This document shows, piece after piece, positions 16,941 to 25,271 of a stretch of DNA of 46,240 nt. This stretch comes from a bacterium. Its GTDB lineage: Bacteria > Bacteroidota > Bacteroidia > Bacteroidales > Muribaculaceae. Positions within the stretch are counted from its first letter, which is position 1, and each line of letters opens with the position of its first letter. The notes below the pieces were generated by a model. The model saw only the letters and a program-made list of their open reading frames with translations, searched no databases and had not been told where the DNA came from. The stretch lies in the NCBI GenBank assembly GCA_004563195.1, contig SFTJ01000016.1, positions 1-46,240 of the forward strand, given 5' to 3'. The position numbers and the translations under genes are program-made.

Positions 16941-16977
16941 AATGCCCCGAGGCAAAACCTCGAGGCATTCTTTTTTA
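16941..16977. terminator. Bidirectional terminator between rsmA and susD
   Basis: AATGCCCCGAGG (16941-16952) pairs with CCTCGAGGCATT (16958-16969) with one mismatch and a 5-nt loop. A T run follows on the plus strand, and an A tract precedes it that acts as a T run on the minus strand. Confidence 0.85.
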
Positions 16978-16995
16978 TGTCAAGTTACTTCTTTT

Positions 16996-18648
16996 TTAGA
17001 AGTTTCTGCCTGTATCCCACCAGAGGCGTGAATCGATAGCATCCTTTTGGCCACGGGCGCTAAGAATTGCTACACCTTCTGCCAAACCTGCCGGGTTAGC
17101 CGAACGTTCGTCGTATGAGAACGGCAAACGACGGATACCTATCTTGGTGAGTTCGTCGGCCGAACCGCCCAAATATTCACTTTGCACGTTGTTGTTGTCG
17201 GCCGGTATCGGGAACAACTTAGGATAGCCTGTGCGACGATATTCTGCCCATGCATTCAAGCCTTCGGGGAAGCCTGCTATCCACTTTTGGGTGATTATCT
17301 GTTGCAACTGCTGTTCCTTTGAGCCACCTACCAAGAATTTTACAGGTACATCGTTAACTGCTGCAATGTTGTTTGCAGGGTTGTGCGGGTCTTCGTAGTC
17401 AATCTGTGTAGTTTCGCCGTTGATATATTCTGTAGCGTCGAAACCATACTTGGCAAACGAGTTGCGGATACCTTCTTCATAAAGTGCCTTCACGTCACCG
17501 CCGGTCCAGCCGCGTAGTGCTGCTTCGGCTTCCAAGAACGATGATTCGGCACGGCTCATGATTGGCATTGGCACGTCGGTTGAGTACGGGCCACCGCTTG
17601 CCGGACACTTAACGATTGAATACATCTTATAGCTGCTGCCGTCTACCTTCAAACCATTGCGGATACCCTTGATTTGACCTTCCATGCCTGCAGGTGAGCC
17701 ATCGGGACGATAGATGTCGCCCTTGCCGCCCCATCCCACTCCTTGCACTGTGGCTTCGAGGCGTGGGTCGTTATATCCCTTAAGGATGGTCTCGTAGTTG
17801 GCCGAGATGCCGCAGTCGTTATAGTCGCGAGCGATAAGTGCTTGTGGATTACGGGTGTTGGCGTCCTTAACTTCGATGTCCTTGTTCTTCAACAAGCCAT
17901 ACTTGTTCTGGATGGCTGCCACTGCGTGTTCCTTTGCCAACTCGGGCTTTACCACTGCCAGACGCATTGCCAAACGCAAGCGTAGGGTGTTGCCGAATTG
18001 CAACCATGTGGTCTGGCTGCTGCCACACATCTTGTCCCATTCCAAACGAGTTGCATCGTCGCCGCCGTTGGCATCTATCCACTTGGTCAAGCGGTCGCAA
18101 GCGTCCTTGAGTTCGTTCAAGAATGCGGTGTAGCACACTTCTTCCGAATCATACTTTACCGAGATACCACCTTGCATTGCTTCGGTGTAGGGGCATGGTC
18201 CGTAGGTGTCCACCATCTTGTGTGCACCTGCCACCTTCATGATTTCGCTTATTGCATAGAAGTCGTCGGCAAGATTTTCGATCTTTTGAACACTTGCCAT
18301 TGGCTTTACCACGTGTAGCAACATATAGTTCAAGGTATAGCCGTTCCAACCGTTCATCATGAAGTAGTTGTCGTTGTTGTTACCACCATTGAAGGCAGTA
18401 GGTATTGCCAAATAGCCTGAATACAGGTCGGCATTCAAGTTTTGTATCAACTGATACTCCCAGTTACCGTTCGATTGGTTGTAGAAGATCGAAAGCTGTG
18501 CTTCGTTAAAGAGGTCGCCCATCTTCACTTCCGAGTCGGGTATTTGGTAGGGGTTGGTGTTTATGTCTTCGAAGTCTCCTGTACAGCCTGTACCCATCAG
18601 AAGTGCTGCACCTAACAAAAGAGAACTCTTAATATATTTTTTGATCAT
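16996..18648 (-). CDS. SusD/RagB family outer-membrane lipoprotein (SusD-like_2 type)
   Basis: A 550-residue nutrient-binding lipoprotein. The lipobox ends at Cys22 (MGTGC), followed by TGDFEDINTNP, an acidic surface-export signal and the usual SusD start. Tetratricopeptide-like helices follow, with NYMLLHVVKPM near 110 and HKMVDTYGPCPYTEAM near 155. The C-terminus has QQIITQKWIAGFPEGLNAWAEYRRTGYP, which is the conserved SusD end and points to the SusD-like_2 group. With the SusC protein it forms the lid of an outer-membrane uptake pair. The ligand is unknown; SusD-like_2 pairs often import non-starch or peptide substrates. It starts 12 nt after the SusC stop. Confidence 0.93.
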   Translation of the reverse strand: MIKKYIKSSLLLGAALLMGTGCTGDFEDINTNPYQIPDSEVKMGDLFNEAQLSIFYNQSNGNWEYQLIQNLNADLYSGYLAIPTAFNGGNNNDNYFMMNGWNGYTLNYMLLHVVKPMASVQKIENLADDFYAISEIMKVAGAHKMVDTYGPCPYTEAMQGGISVKYDSEEVCYTAFLNELKDACDRLTKWIDANGGDDATRLEWDKMCGSSQTTWLQFGNTLRLRLAMRLAVVKPELAKEHAVAAIQNKYGLLKNKDIEVKDANTRNPQALIARDYNDCGISANYETILKGYNDPRLEATVQGVGWGGKGDIYRPDGSPAGMEGQIKGIRNGLKVDGSSYKMYSIVKCPASGGPYSTDVPMPIMSRAESSFLEAEAALRGWTGGDVKALYEEGIRNSFAKYGFDATEYINGETTQIDYEDPHNPANNIAAVNDVPVKFLVGGSKEQQLQQIITQKWIAGFPEGLNAWAEYRRTGYPKLFPIPADNNNVQSEYLGGSADELTKIGIRRLPFSYDERSANPAGLAEGVAILSARGQKDAIDSRLWWDTGRNF

Positions 18649-18660
18649 AATTCGTAAATA

Positions 18661-21600
18661 TTAGAAAGAAAGTTTCAAGTTAAGACCAAAGCTGCGTGTA
18701 GCAGGGATACGATAGTAACCCATACCTGCATAACCATTGCTTGTTGACATCGAAGTGTCCGGATCGCTTGGACAATCCTTGTAGAGGAAGAACAAGTTAC
18801 GTGCTATTACGCTCAGGTTCAAGTCGTTGCCGTTGCCAAGAAGGCTGCGGAAGGTGTAACCGAGCGAAAGTTCGCGCAAGCGGAAGTTGGTTTGTGAATA
18901 TGCATAGTAGTCACCGCTACCACCGTTAATCGAACCGATTGCTGTGTAGAACTTCTGTGCATCCATCTTCTCTACGCTGTTGGTGGCTGTGTTAAACACT
19001 TCTACGCCGCCATTGTCGCGTGCTGCTGCCGATTGTTCCGATACGCCGTACATATCGAGCGAAGCTTGTGTCATGTCGAAGAAGTTGCCGCCTATCGAAC
19101 CGTCAATCAAGAAGTAAAGTGAGAAATCCTTATAGTTGAAGGTGTTGCCCCAACCCAAACGTGCGTCTGAGTTTACGTTACCCACCTTTTCAAATTCGTC
19201 GGCATATTGTATCTTGCCTTCGCCATTCACGCAGATAAGTCCTGTATTGGTGTCACGAATGAAGTTTTGTGCATAGATGTCGCCATACTTGCCGCCTTCT
19301 ACCAACCATGAGCGCAAGCCGTACATCGAACCGATATCTACCTTGTCCAAACGGTCGGCTTCACTTATGCCTTCGCGGTTGTCGAGCTTGGCTATCTCGT
19401 TGCTGTTGTACGAGAAGTTTACTTGGGTCTTCCACGAGAAGTCCTTGGTGAATTGCTGTGTCCAGCTTGCTGTCAATTCCACACCTTGGTTTTGGATGTC
19501 ACCGGCGTTGAAGTAGTAGCTGCTGTAACCTGTGGCTGCAGGCACCGACATCGAGAAGTATTGGTTCTTGTTGTTGGTCTTATAGTAGGTGATATCGAAG
19601 TTGAAGCGATCGTTGAACATCGATGCATCGATACCAAATTCCATTGAGTGCAACTTTTCGGGCTTCATGTCGGCAAACGGCATCGAGGTGTTGAACGATA
19701 TCGAACCGTTGGCAAAGCCGTTCAATGGGTTGGTGATATATACCGGCATTTCGTTACCTACTACCGAGTAGGTGGCACGTGCCTTCAATTGGTTGAATGC
19801 TGTTGGCAACTTCACCATATCGCTGATTACGGCTGTAAGACCTACCGATGGGTAGAAGTACGAACCGTTAGGTGTGAATGCCAATGTCGACGACCAGTCG
19901 TTACGGCCTGTTACGTCCAAGAACAACATATCCTTCCAGCCCAATTGTGCTGTTGCAAATACGGCGTTCAAGCGCTTGCGGCTCAGGCCCTTGCTCGATC
20001 CGTTCTTGGTTGAGTTAGCTATATCCCAGAAGTTTGGCAAATAGCGGTCGCCACCTTGATTCAAGTTCTCGTTTTCTTGCTTGTAATCGTTGAAGCTGGC
20101 ACCTGCTGCTGCGCTCACTGAGTAGTCGCCGAAGGTCTTGTTGAAGTTAAGCATGATATCGCCGTAGAAGGTGCGCATCATGTAGTTTTCTTCCTGATAT
20201 TCTCCGTTAGGGTTAGCAAGCACTTGGCTGGTGGTTGCATGCACTGTGCGTGCCCAACGGTCGTTGATGCGGTCGTAGCTCAAACGACCTTGCAAGAACA
20301 AATAGTCGGTGAAGTCATATCGTGCACTTGCCGATACCAATATACGGTTACGCGATTCTTGGCTGCGCACGCGGTTGAGAATCCAATATGGGTTCTGCGA
20401 GAAGTCGTTATTCACGTCGCGATACCATTCTTGTTCGCCATACTGCTTCACTTCGTTATATATCTCATAATTGTTCTTGTAGTGATCCCAGTCACCATTT
20501 GCCGGGAAGGTGTAAAGACCGGTAAGTGGGTTCTGATACTGACCACCGCGTGGACGGTTGGTACCCTTTTGGGTAATGTAGTTGGCCGAACCCGATAGTG
20601 TCAAACGGTCGTCAAGCAACTTATACACTTGCTTGAACATCATGTTGTGACGCTTGAAGTCGTTGGTCGGCATTATACCTTCTGCTGTGGTGTTGGCATA
20701 CGACATATACGATTGTATCTTGTCGGTACCGCCGCTCACTGCCACCGAGTTGATGTAGGTGGCTCCTGTGCGGAAGAAGTCGCTCGATGCGTCTACACCG
20801 TTGCTTATCTTGTCGCCCCAGCTGTTGGTGTCGAGGCTGCCGTTGGCAAGTACCGGCGCGCCATAGCGGCTCTGTATTTCCGGCTTGTCGAGAGCTGTCT
20901 CGATGGTGATATTGCTGGTGAAGTCCACGCGAACGCGGCCCGACGAACCTTTCTTGGTTGTTACCAATACCACACCGTTGGCTGCTTGCGAACCGTAAAG
21001 TGCTGCTGCCGATGCACCCTTGAGCACGTTGATGCTTGCGATATCGTCAGGGTTAAGGTTCGACAATGCATCACCACCGTCGCGACCACCGTACACCGAT
21101 TCTACCTGCGACATTGTGTTGTTGCTCATCGGCACACCATCGATTACGATGAGGGCTTGGTTGTTACCTTGTGCCGACTTGTTACCACGAATCACAATTT
21201 TCGACGAACCACCTGCACCCGACGAGTTAGGTGTAATTACCACACCTGCTGCCTTACCTTGCAAGCTGTTGATCATGTTTGTTTCCTTGGCGCGTACCAA
21301 TTCGGCGCCCTTCACTTTTTGGGTAGCATAAGTCAACGACTTTGCCTTACGTTCGATACCCATTGCAGTTACTACCACTTCGTTGAGGTTCAGTGAGTTT
21401 GAGCCTAACTCTACATCTACCACCGTACGATTGCCTACTGCTTCCTCCACTGTTTCCATACCGATGTACGAAATCTGAAGCACTGCTCCGTCTTTCACAT
21501 TTTCCAATCGATATTTACCATCAATATCGGTAGCAGTTCCAAGACTTGTACCCTTTACAATCACACTGGCGCCTATCAAGGCTTCCTTTGTGCTTGCGTC

Positions 21601-21687
21601 AGTTATAGTACCTGTAACCACCTTTTGCGCCCATAGCGCACTTGTACATGCCATTGCGAGTACAAGAAGAAGAAGATACCTCCGCAT
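18661..21687 (-). CDS. SusC/RagA family TonB-dependent outer-membrane transporter
   Basis: A 1008-residue barrel. The signal peptide ends near ALWAQ. Residues 22-100 form a carboxypeptidase-regulatory-like beta domain (GTITDASTKEALIGASVIVKG). A TonB box-like segment, LNEVVVTAMG, follows. The plug carries IVIRGNKSAQGNNQALIVIDGVPM, a SusC hallmark, and ends with GASAAALYGSQAANGVVLVTTKKG. About 750 residues of 22-strand barrel follow, ending in FGLNLKLSF with a C-terminal Phe. There is no N-terminal STN domain, so it is unlikely to signal to an anti-sigma factor. It drives uptake with the SusD partner, using TonB energy. No enzyme or regulator lies beside it, so this is an orphan pair. Confidence 0.95.
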   Translation of the reverse strand: MRRYLLLLVLAMACTSALWAQKVVTGTITDASTKEALIGASVIVKGTSLGTATDIDGKYRLENVKDGAVLQISYIGMETVEEAVGNRTVVDVELGSNSLNLNEVVVTAMGIERKAKSLTYATQKVKGAELVRAKETNMINSLQGKAAGVVITPNSSGAGGSSKIVIRGNKSAQGNNQALIVIDGVPMSNNTMSQVESVYGGRDGGDALSNLNPDDIASINVLKGASAAALYGSQAANGVVLVTTKKGSSGRVRVDFTSNITIETALDKPEIQSRYGAPVLANGSLDTNSWGDKISNGVDASSDFFRTGATYINSVAVSGGTDKIQSYMSYANTTAEGIMPTNDFKRHNMMFKQVYKLLDDRLTLSGSANYITQKGTNRPRGGQYQNPLTGLYTFPANGDWDHYKNNYEIYNEVKQYGEQEWYRDVNNDFSQNPYWILNRVRSQESRNRILVSASARYDFTDYLFLQGRLSYDRINDRWARTVHATTSQVLANPNGEYQEENYMMRTFYGDIMLNFNKTFGDYSVSAAAGASFNDYKQENENLNQGGDRYLPNFWDIANSTKNGSSKGLSRKRLNAVFATAQLGWKDMLFLDVTGRNDWSSTLAFTPNGSYFYPSVGLTAVISDMVKLPTAFNQLKARATYSVVGNEMPVYITNPLNGFANGSISFNTSMPFADMKPEKLHSMEFGIDASMFNDRFNFDITYYKTNNKNQYFSMSVPAATGYSSYYFNAGDIQNQGVELTASWTQQFTKDFSWKTQVNFSYNSNEIAKLDNREGISEADRLDKVDIGSMYGLRSWLVEGGKYGDIYAQNFIRDTNTGLICVNGEGKIQYADEFEKVGNVNSDARLGWGNTFNYKDFSLYFLIDGSIGGNFFDMTQASLDMYGVSEQSAAARDNGGVEVFNTATNSVEKMDAQKFYTAIGSINGGSGDYYAYSQTNFRLRELSLGYTFRSLLGNGNDLNLSVIARNLFFLYKDCPSDPDTSMSTSNGYAGMGYYRIPATRSFGLNLKLSF

Positions 21688-22072
21688 AATAGATTTTTTT
21701 GGTTAATAAATAAGGTTTGATTAGTTAAGTTATTGTATTGTTTGTATTGTTTGTATTGTTTGCTTGCCGTCGCACCATTCAATCCAGATGGGGCTGCCAT
21801 TGTGGCAATTCGTTTTTCTCTAAAACTTGCCTTATGGTTATGCGCTTATCTGTCTTAATCAGTGCTTTTAAGGTTAATGTTTGGTTAGTTCGTCTTTTGG
21901 TTGTTGTATTATTATGTTGTTACACTCTCGCCATCATTCAACTCATTCACCCCTTCTATATGGGCAAACCCGCTAAATTTCAGGCTCTTTTCTGCACTTT
22001 CACACGACGTAATTATTGTATTTCACTCCGCCTGCTTAGCGTAATTCATAACACATCGTCAGAAAGTGAAGG
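21688..22072 (-). promoter_or_regulatory. Long 5' leader of the susC-susD unit
   Basis: If transcription begins near 22068, about 380 nt precede the SusC start. The leader holds four tandem TATTG-TTTG type words near 21731-21765 and one perfect mini-hairpin TGCCA-TTG-TGGCA (21795-21807). I see no known riboswitch and no convincing small gene. Confidence 0.45.
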
Positions 22073-22103
22073 CAAATATAGTCCATTTTTCTATAACTGC
22101 AAA
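22073..22103 (-). promoter_or_regulatory. Promoter of susC-susD
   Basis: On the minus strand TTTG (22100-22103), a 19-nt spacer and TATATTTG (22073-22080) fit the -33/-7 consensus exactly. No other TAnnTTTG box lies nearer to the SusC start. Confidence 0.75.
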
Positions 22104-22230
22104 CATTTTGGTGTTAAATCAAAAAATATTTAACATTTGCACCCCATTTTCCCCATCCAATCCACATTTTCGAATCACTCCCCGCGATTCCATCTCACAC
22201 AGATTCCACAGATTATACAGATGTTATTTG

Positions 22231-22361
22231 CGGCTGCTTTCGCGTCTTTCAGACGCTTTCCTTAGGTCATACGGCATTCCGAGGGTTGCGCTGACGCTTA
22301 ACCCTCGGCTAAGAGCACTCGGGCTAAAGCCCTCGGCATTCAACATTTCAGGTTGGATACC
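22231..22361. repeat. Hairpin mosaic, copy A
   Basis: 131 nt that align with 24774-24905 almost base for base with one indel. It is a chain of small hairpins: GCGTCT-TTC-AGACGC, GAGGGTT/AACCCTC with an inner GCG/CGC, and GGGC-TAAA-GCCC. It is directly followed by the unit array at 22385-22540. It encodes no convincing protein. Confidence 0.85.
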
Positions 22362-22384
22362 CCAGCCGCTGATAACCGCAGCAA

Positions 22385-22540
22385 ATAACCGCATCACCGC
22401 CAAGGTGATGCCTACTAACCGCGGCAAAGCCGCCAAATTAACCGTATAACCGCAACGAAGTTGCCTACTAACCGCGGCGCAGCCGCCGAATAACCGAATA
22501 ACCGCGGCAACGCCGCCTACTAACCGCGGCGCAGCCGCCT
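22385..22540. repeat. Mini-hairpin array A (about six units)
   Basis: Units begin with TAACCGC and each holds a perfect small hairpin: GCATCACC/GGTGATGC, GCGGC-AAA-GCCGC, GCAAC-GAA-GTTGC, GCGGC-GCA-GCCGC (twice) and GCGGC-AAC-GCCGC. Units are about 20-28 bp. The array ends one base from the stop codon of the 93-residue gene, so it forms that gene's 3' untranslated region. Confidence 0.85.
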
Positions 22541-22541
22541 A

Positions 22542-22823
22542 CTAATAATACCGCACACGCACCGTCGCCAATTCTTTGCCCTCGTAGCGTATGCCCATGC
22601 CGCGATAGCTCTGCGGTACCAGCAGCGTGGTGATTTCACACCAACGCGGCTCGCCGTAGTCATACGACCGCCCGCTCAACTCCAAGCAATTATCCACATA
22701 ATCTATCTCCCAGTAGCCGCCGCCCAAACAGCGGTCACCGGGCTGAAGCAAATCGCGATGCATGTGCACCGTGCCTATGCGCAGATACCCCGCTCGCGTT
22801 ATCACAAACTTAGGATGCAACAT
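22542..22823 (-). CDS. Small hypothetical protein, 93 residues
   Basis: It starts 6 nt after the CyuA-like gene's stop, which supports a two-gene operon. No signal peptide or membrane helix is present. The sequence is rich in Gly, Tyr and Arg, with GDRCLGGGYWEIDYVDNCLELSGRSYDYGEP in the middle (residues about 28-58) and a hydrophobic strand ITTLLVP, suggesting a small all-beta fold. Two Cys are present in the first half and one more at about 62. I do not recognise a family. The codon pattern and tight spacing suggest a real gene. Its stop is followed at once by mini-hairpin array A. Confidence 0.65.
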   Translation of the reverse strand: MLHPKFVITRAGYLRIGTVHMHRDLLQPGDRCLGGGYWEIDYVDNCLELSGRSYDYGEPRWCEITTLLVPQSYRGMGIRYEGKELATVRVRYY

Positions 22824-22829
22824 ATTCTT

Positions 22830-24125
22830 TCAGCAACTCTTATGCGTCATTATGTCGAGCACCATACGGTCGGTTTCGTTCATCGCTTCGCGACCTATGC
22901 TCGTGAGGTTGTGTATCGTGAGGTCTACATCCTCGTCCACTATGCCTTCCACCGACGACACTGTGTGATTCTCCATCGCCAATATCGCCGAAAACACTGC
23001 CGTCGACACGCCGCTGCTCACCTTGAGCGCACAACTCGGCTTGGCGCCGTCGCACAACATTCCGGTCAGGTTGCCCACCATATTTTTCACCGCATACGAT
23101 ATCTGCTCGTAACTGCCGCCCATCAGATAGGTAATGCCGCAACTCGACCCGCTCGCTGCCACCACGCAGCCGCACAGTGCCGACAGTCGGCCCAGACTCT
23201 GCTTTATATATATCACCGTCAGGTGGCTCAGCGTCAATGCTCTGATGAGTTCCTCTTCGCTATTGCCATTATCCTCGGCATACACCACCACCGGCATCGT
23301 GGCTGTGATGCCCTGATTGCCGCTCCCCGAATTGCTCATCACCGGTATCATCGCACCTGCCATTCGGGCATCGCACGCCGCCGAGGTATACGACACTATG
23401 CGCGAAAACGTATTATCGCCCAGCACCTTGCGCTCGCTGATGCTGTTGCGCATCACTCTGCCCAACTGATGGCCATATTTGCCCGCAAACGACTTCTCGG
23501 CTGCCGCCTTATTCAGGTCGCGGGTCTCGAGAATAAACCGTATCTCGTCCAACGGCGCCGTCATGGCAAAGTCGTACACCTTGCGAAGGCTCAACTGCGG
23601 TTCGTCGTTACATTCCTCTGCCGATGTGCCGAATTTCTCATCTTTCAGCACCTCAGCACCGGCGCGTTCATACACAAAATTAGTATGGCCGCCGGCTATG
23701 ATAGCCATCGCGTTGCCGCCATCGGCACCGGTCACTTCTATTTCGATATATAATTTCTCTGTGATTCCTTCTTTGAGCGAGATATTTATAGCTCCGCCGG
23801 CTATATATTCCTTACCGCGCTCCACCGCCTCCGGTGTGCAGTCCTTAAGCACCTCAAGTTGATACTCCGAACGGCCTATCGTGGCACCCAAAGCTATCGC
23901 GATGGGCAGACCCACCATTCCCGTGCCCGGAATGCCCACACCCATGGCATTTTTCAGAATGTTAGCACTCAGTCGCGCCTCGATGCGCTCCGGCACGCCG
24001 CCCAACAATTCCGTAGCCCTCGCCACACACAAAGCCACAGCTATCGGCTCCGTACAACCTATTGCAGGCACCACCTCGCGCTTTATCAAGCCTATTATGC
24101 ACTCTCTCTCGTGTTTGTCAAACAT
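22830..24125 (-). CDS. CyuA/YhaM family L-cysteine desulfidase-like protein (UPF0597)
   Basis: A 431-residue protein of the serine dehydratase alpha-like family. VVPAIGCTEPIAVALCVARA at 17-36 carries the first conserved Cys. GIPGTGMVGLPIAIALGA, GGHTNFVYERAG and SNSGSGNQGITATMPVVVYAE are hallmark segments. A C-terminal SGSSCGITYLMGG and GMLCDGAKPSCALKVSSG hold three more cysteines expected to bind a [4Fe-4S] cluster. Characterised relatives break L-cysteine into pyruvate, ammonia and sulfide. A sulfide-releasing role fits a gut anaerobe, but CyuA-like and serine-type substrates cannot be separated by eye. It has a clear promoter (24156-24187) and leads a two-gene unit. Confidence 0.9.
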   Translation of the reverse strand: MFDKHERECIIGLIKREVVPAIGCTEPIAVALCVARATELLGGVPERIEARLSANILKNAMGVGIPGTGMVGLPIAIALGATIGRSEYQLEVLKDCTPEAVERGKEYIAGGAINISLKEGITEKLYIEIEVTGADGGNAMAIIAGGHTNFVYERAGAEVLKDEKFGTSAEECNDEPQLSLRKVYDFAMTAPLDEIRFILETRDLNKAAAEKSFAGKYGHQLGRVMRNSISERKVLGDNTFSRIVSYTSAACDARMAGAMIPVMSNSGSGNQGITATMPVVVYAEDNGNSEEELIRALTLSHLTVIYIKQSLGRLSALCGCVVAASGSSCGITYLMGGSYEQISYAVKNMVGNLTGMLCDGAKPSCALKVSSGVSTAVFSAILAMENHTVSSVEGIVDEDVDLTIHNLTSIGREAMNETDRMVLDIMTHKSC

Positions 24126-24155
24126 ATAGTTTCAGGTTTATTGCGTTAAACATCA

Positions 24156-24187
24156 CAAAAGTAACAAATTATCCCCACCTTTTCAAA
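24156..24187 (-). promoter_or_regulatory. Promoter of the CyuA-like gene
   Basis: Minus-strand TTTG (24184-24187), a 20-nt spacer and TACTTTTG (24156-24163) match the consensus. The -7 box ends 30 nt before the start codon. Confidence 0.7.
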
Positions 24188-24261
24188 AAATATGCAAAAA
24201 TAATCCCCCCACCCCGCCGCCAATAACCGCCGCACACACCCGCCTAACCGCAACAACGCCA

Positions 24262-24658
24262 AAATAACCACAGATTAACACAAAACAAAGCACAGATTAA
24301 CACAATATTGTGAAAATCCGGGCCCAATTTCCGTGAAAATCCGTGGTAAAAATCACACCGCAGCACGACCTGAAAGGTTGCTCATCATCGCCGCAGTTCA
24401 GCAAATAACCACAGATTAACACAAAACAAAGCACAGATAAACACAATATTGTGAAAATCCGTGCTCAATTCCGTGGAAATCCGTGGTAAAAATCACACCG
24501 CTGCACGACCTGAAAGGTTGCTCATCATCGCCGCAGTTCGGCAAATAACCACAGATTAACACAAAACAAAGCACAGATTAACACAATATTGTGAAAATCC
24601 GTGCTCAATTCCGTGGAAATCCGTGGTAAAAATCACACCGCAGCACGACCTGAAAGGT
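24262..24658. repeat. Tandem repeat of about 140 bp, three copies
   Basis: Copies start at 24262, 24403 and 24543 (period 141 then 140) and are nearly identical; the third is cut at about 24658. Each contains two CACAGATTAACAC-type words, a GTGAAAATCCGTG / CCGTGGTAAAAATCAC section and a GACCTGAAAGGT mini-hairpin. Protein frames are not kept between copies. Confidence 0.9.
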
Positions 24659-24660
24659 CG

Positions 24661-24773
24661 AACGCCCGAGCGAAGCGAGTGGCTCGTAGCCGGGGGTGTA
24701 GCGTAGCGAAACCCCCGGTATCATGCCACCCCACCATTATGCGTCTGAAAGACGCGAATTTCGGCTTCCTCGG
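24661..24773. repeat. Hairpin-rich linker
   Basis: It carries CCGGGGGT/ACCCCCGG around a 13-nt loop (about 24690-24718) and GCGTCT-GAA-AGACGC (24740-24754). The latter is the mirror of GCGTCT-TTC-AGACGC found 30 nt further on. No gene is seen. Confidence 0.7.
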
Positions 24774-24905
24774 CGGCTACTTTCGCGTCTTTCAGACGCT
24801 TTTCCTTGGGTCATACGGCATTCCGAGGGTTACGCTAACGCTCCACCCTCGGCTAAGAGCACTCAGGCTAAAGCCCTCGGCATTCAACCTTTCAGGTTGG
24901 TTACC
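24774..24905. repeat. Hairpin mosaic, copy B
   Basis: 132 nt matching copy A (22231-22361) over its length. Some stems differ: AACCT-TTC-AGGTT is perfect here but broken in copy A, while GGGC-TAAA-GCCC is perfect in A and weakened here. Confidence 0.85.
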
Positions 24906-24916
24906 TACGAATACCA

Positions 24917-25207
24917 ATAACCGCATCACCGCCAAGGTGATGCCAAATAACCGCGGCAACGCCGCCTAATAACCGCAACGCAGTTGCCAAATAACCGCGG
25001 CAACGCCGCCTACTAACCGCAACGAAGTTGCCAAATAACCGCGGCAACGCCGCCTACTAACCGCAACGAAGTTGCCAAATAACCGCGGCAACGCCGCCTA
25101 ATAACCGCAACGAAGTTGCCTACTAACCGCGGCGCAGCCGCCTACTAACCGCAACGAAGTTGCCAAATAACCGCGGCAACGCCGCCTTTTAACCGCAACG
25201 AAGTTGC
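24917..25207. repeat. Mini-hairpin array B (about 13 units)
   Basis: Thirteen units of about 22 bp share the lead TAACCGC. After a first GCATCACC/GGTGATGC unit they largely alternate between GCGGC-AAC-GCCGC and GCAAC-GAA-GTTGC, with single GCAAC-GCA-GTTGC and GCGGC-GCA-GCCGC variants. Both arms change together, so pairing is kept. The array starts just beyond the terminator of the 969-residue protein gene and runs toward the CyuA promoter. Confidence 0.9.
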
Positions 25208-25248
25208 AAAAAAATAAAAAGTGGCGGTATCCTCTCGGACGCCGCCAC
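25208..25248 (-). terminator. Terminator of the 969-residue secreted protein gene
   Basis: GTGGCGG (25221-25227) pairs with CCGCCAC (25242-25248). On the minus strand it is followed by a T-rich tract (25208-25220). It lies 24 nt after the stop. Confidence 0.85.
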
Positions 25249-25271
25249 CCAATCAATTATTTATTAGTAAA

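Noticed and set aside
22066..22449. 127-residue frame, and the similar 122-residue frame at 24601-24969
   Set aside because: They run through the repeat mosaic in matching positions; the similarity is of DNA repeats, not of a conserved protein.
24917..25207. CRISPR array
   Set aside because: Units are about 22 bp with internal hairpins and no constant repeat with unique spacers; no cas genes are present.
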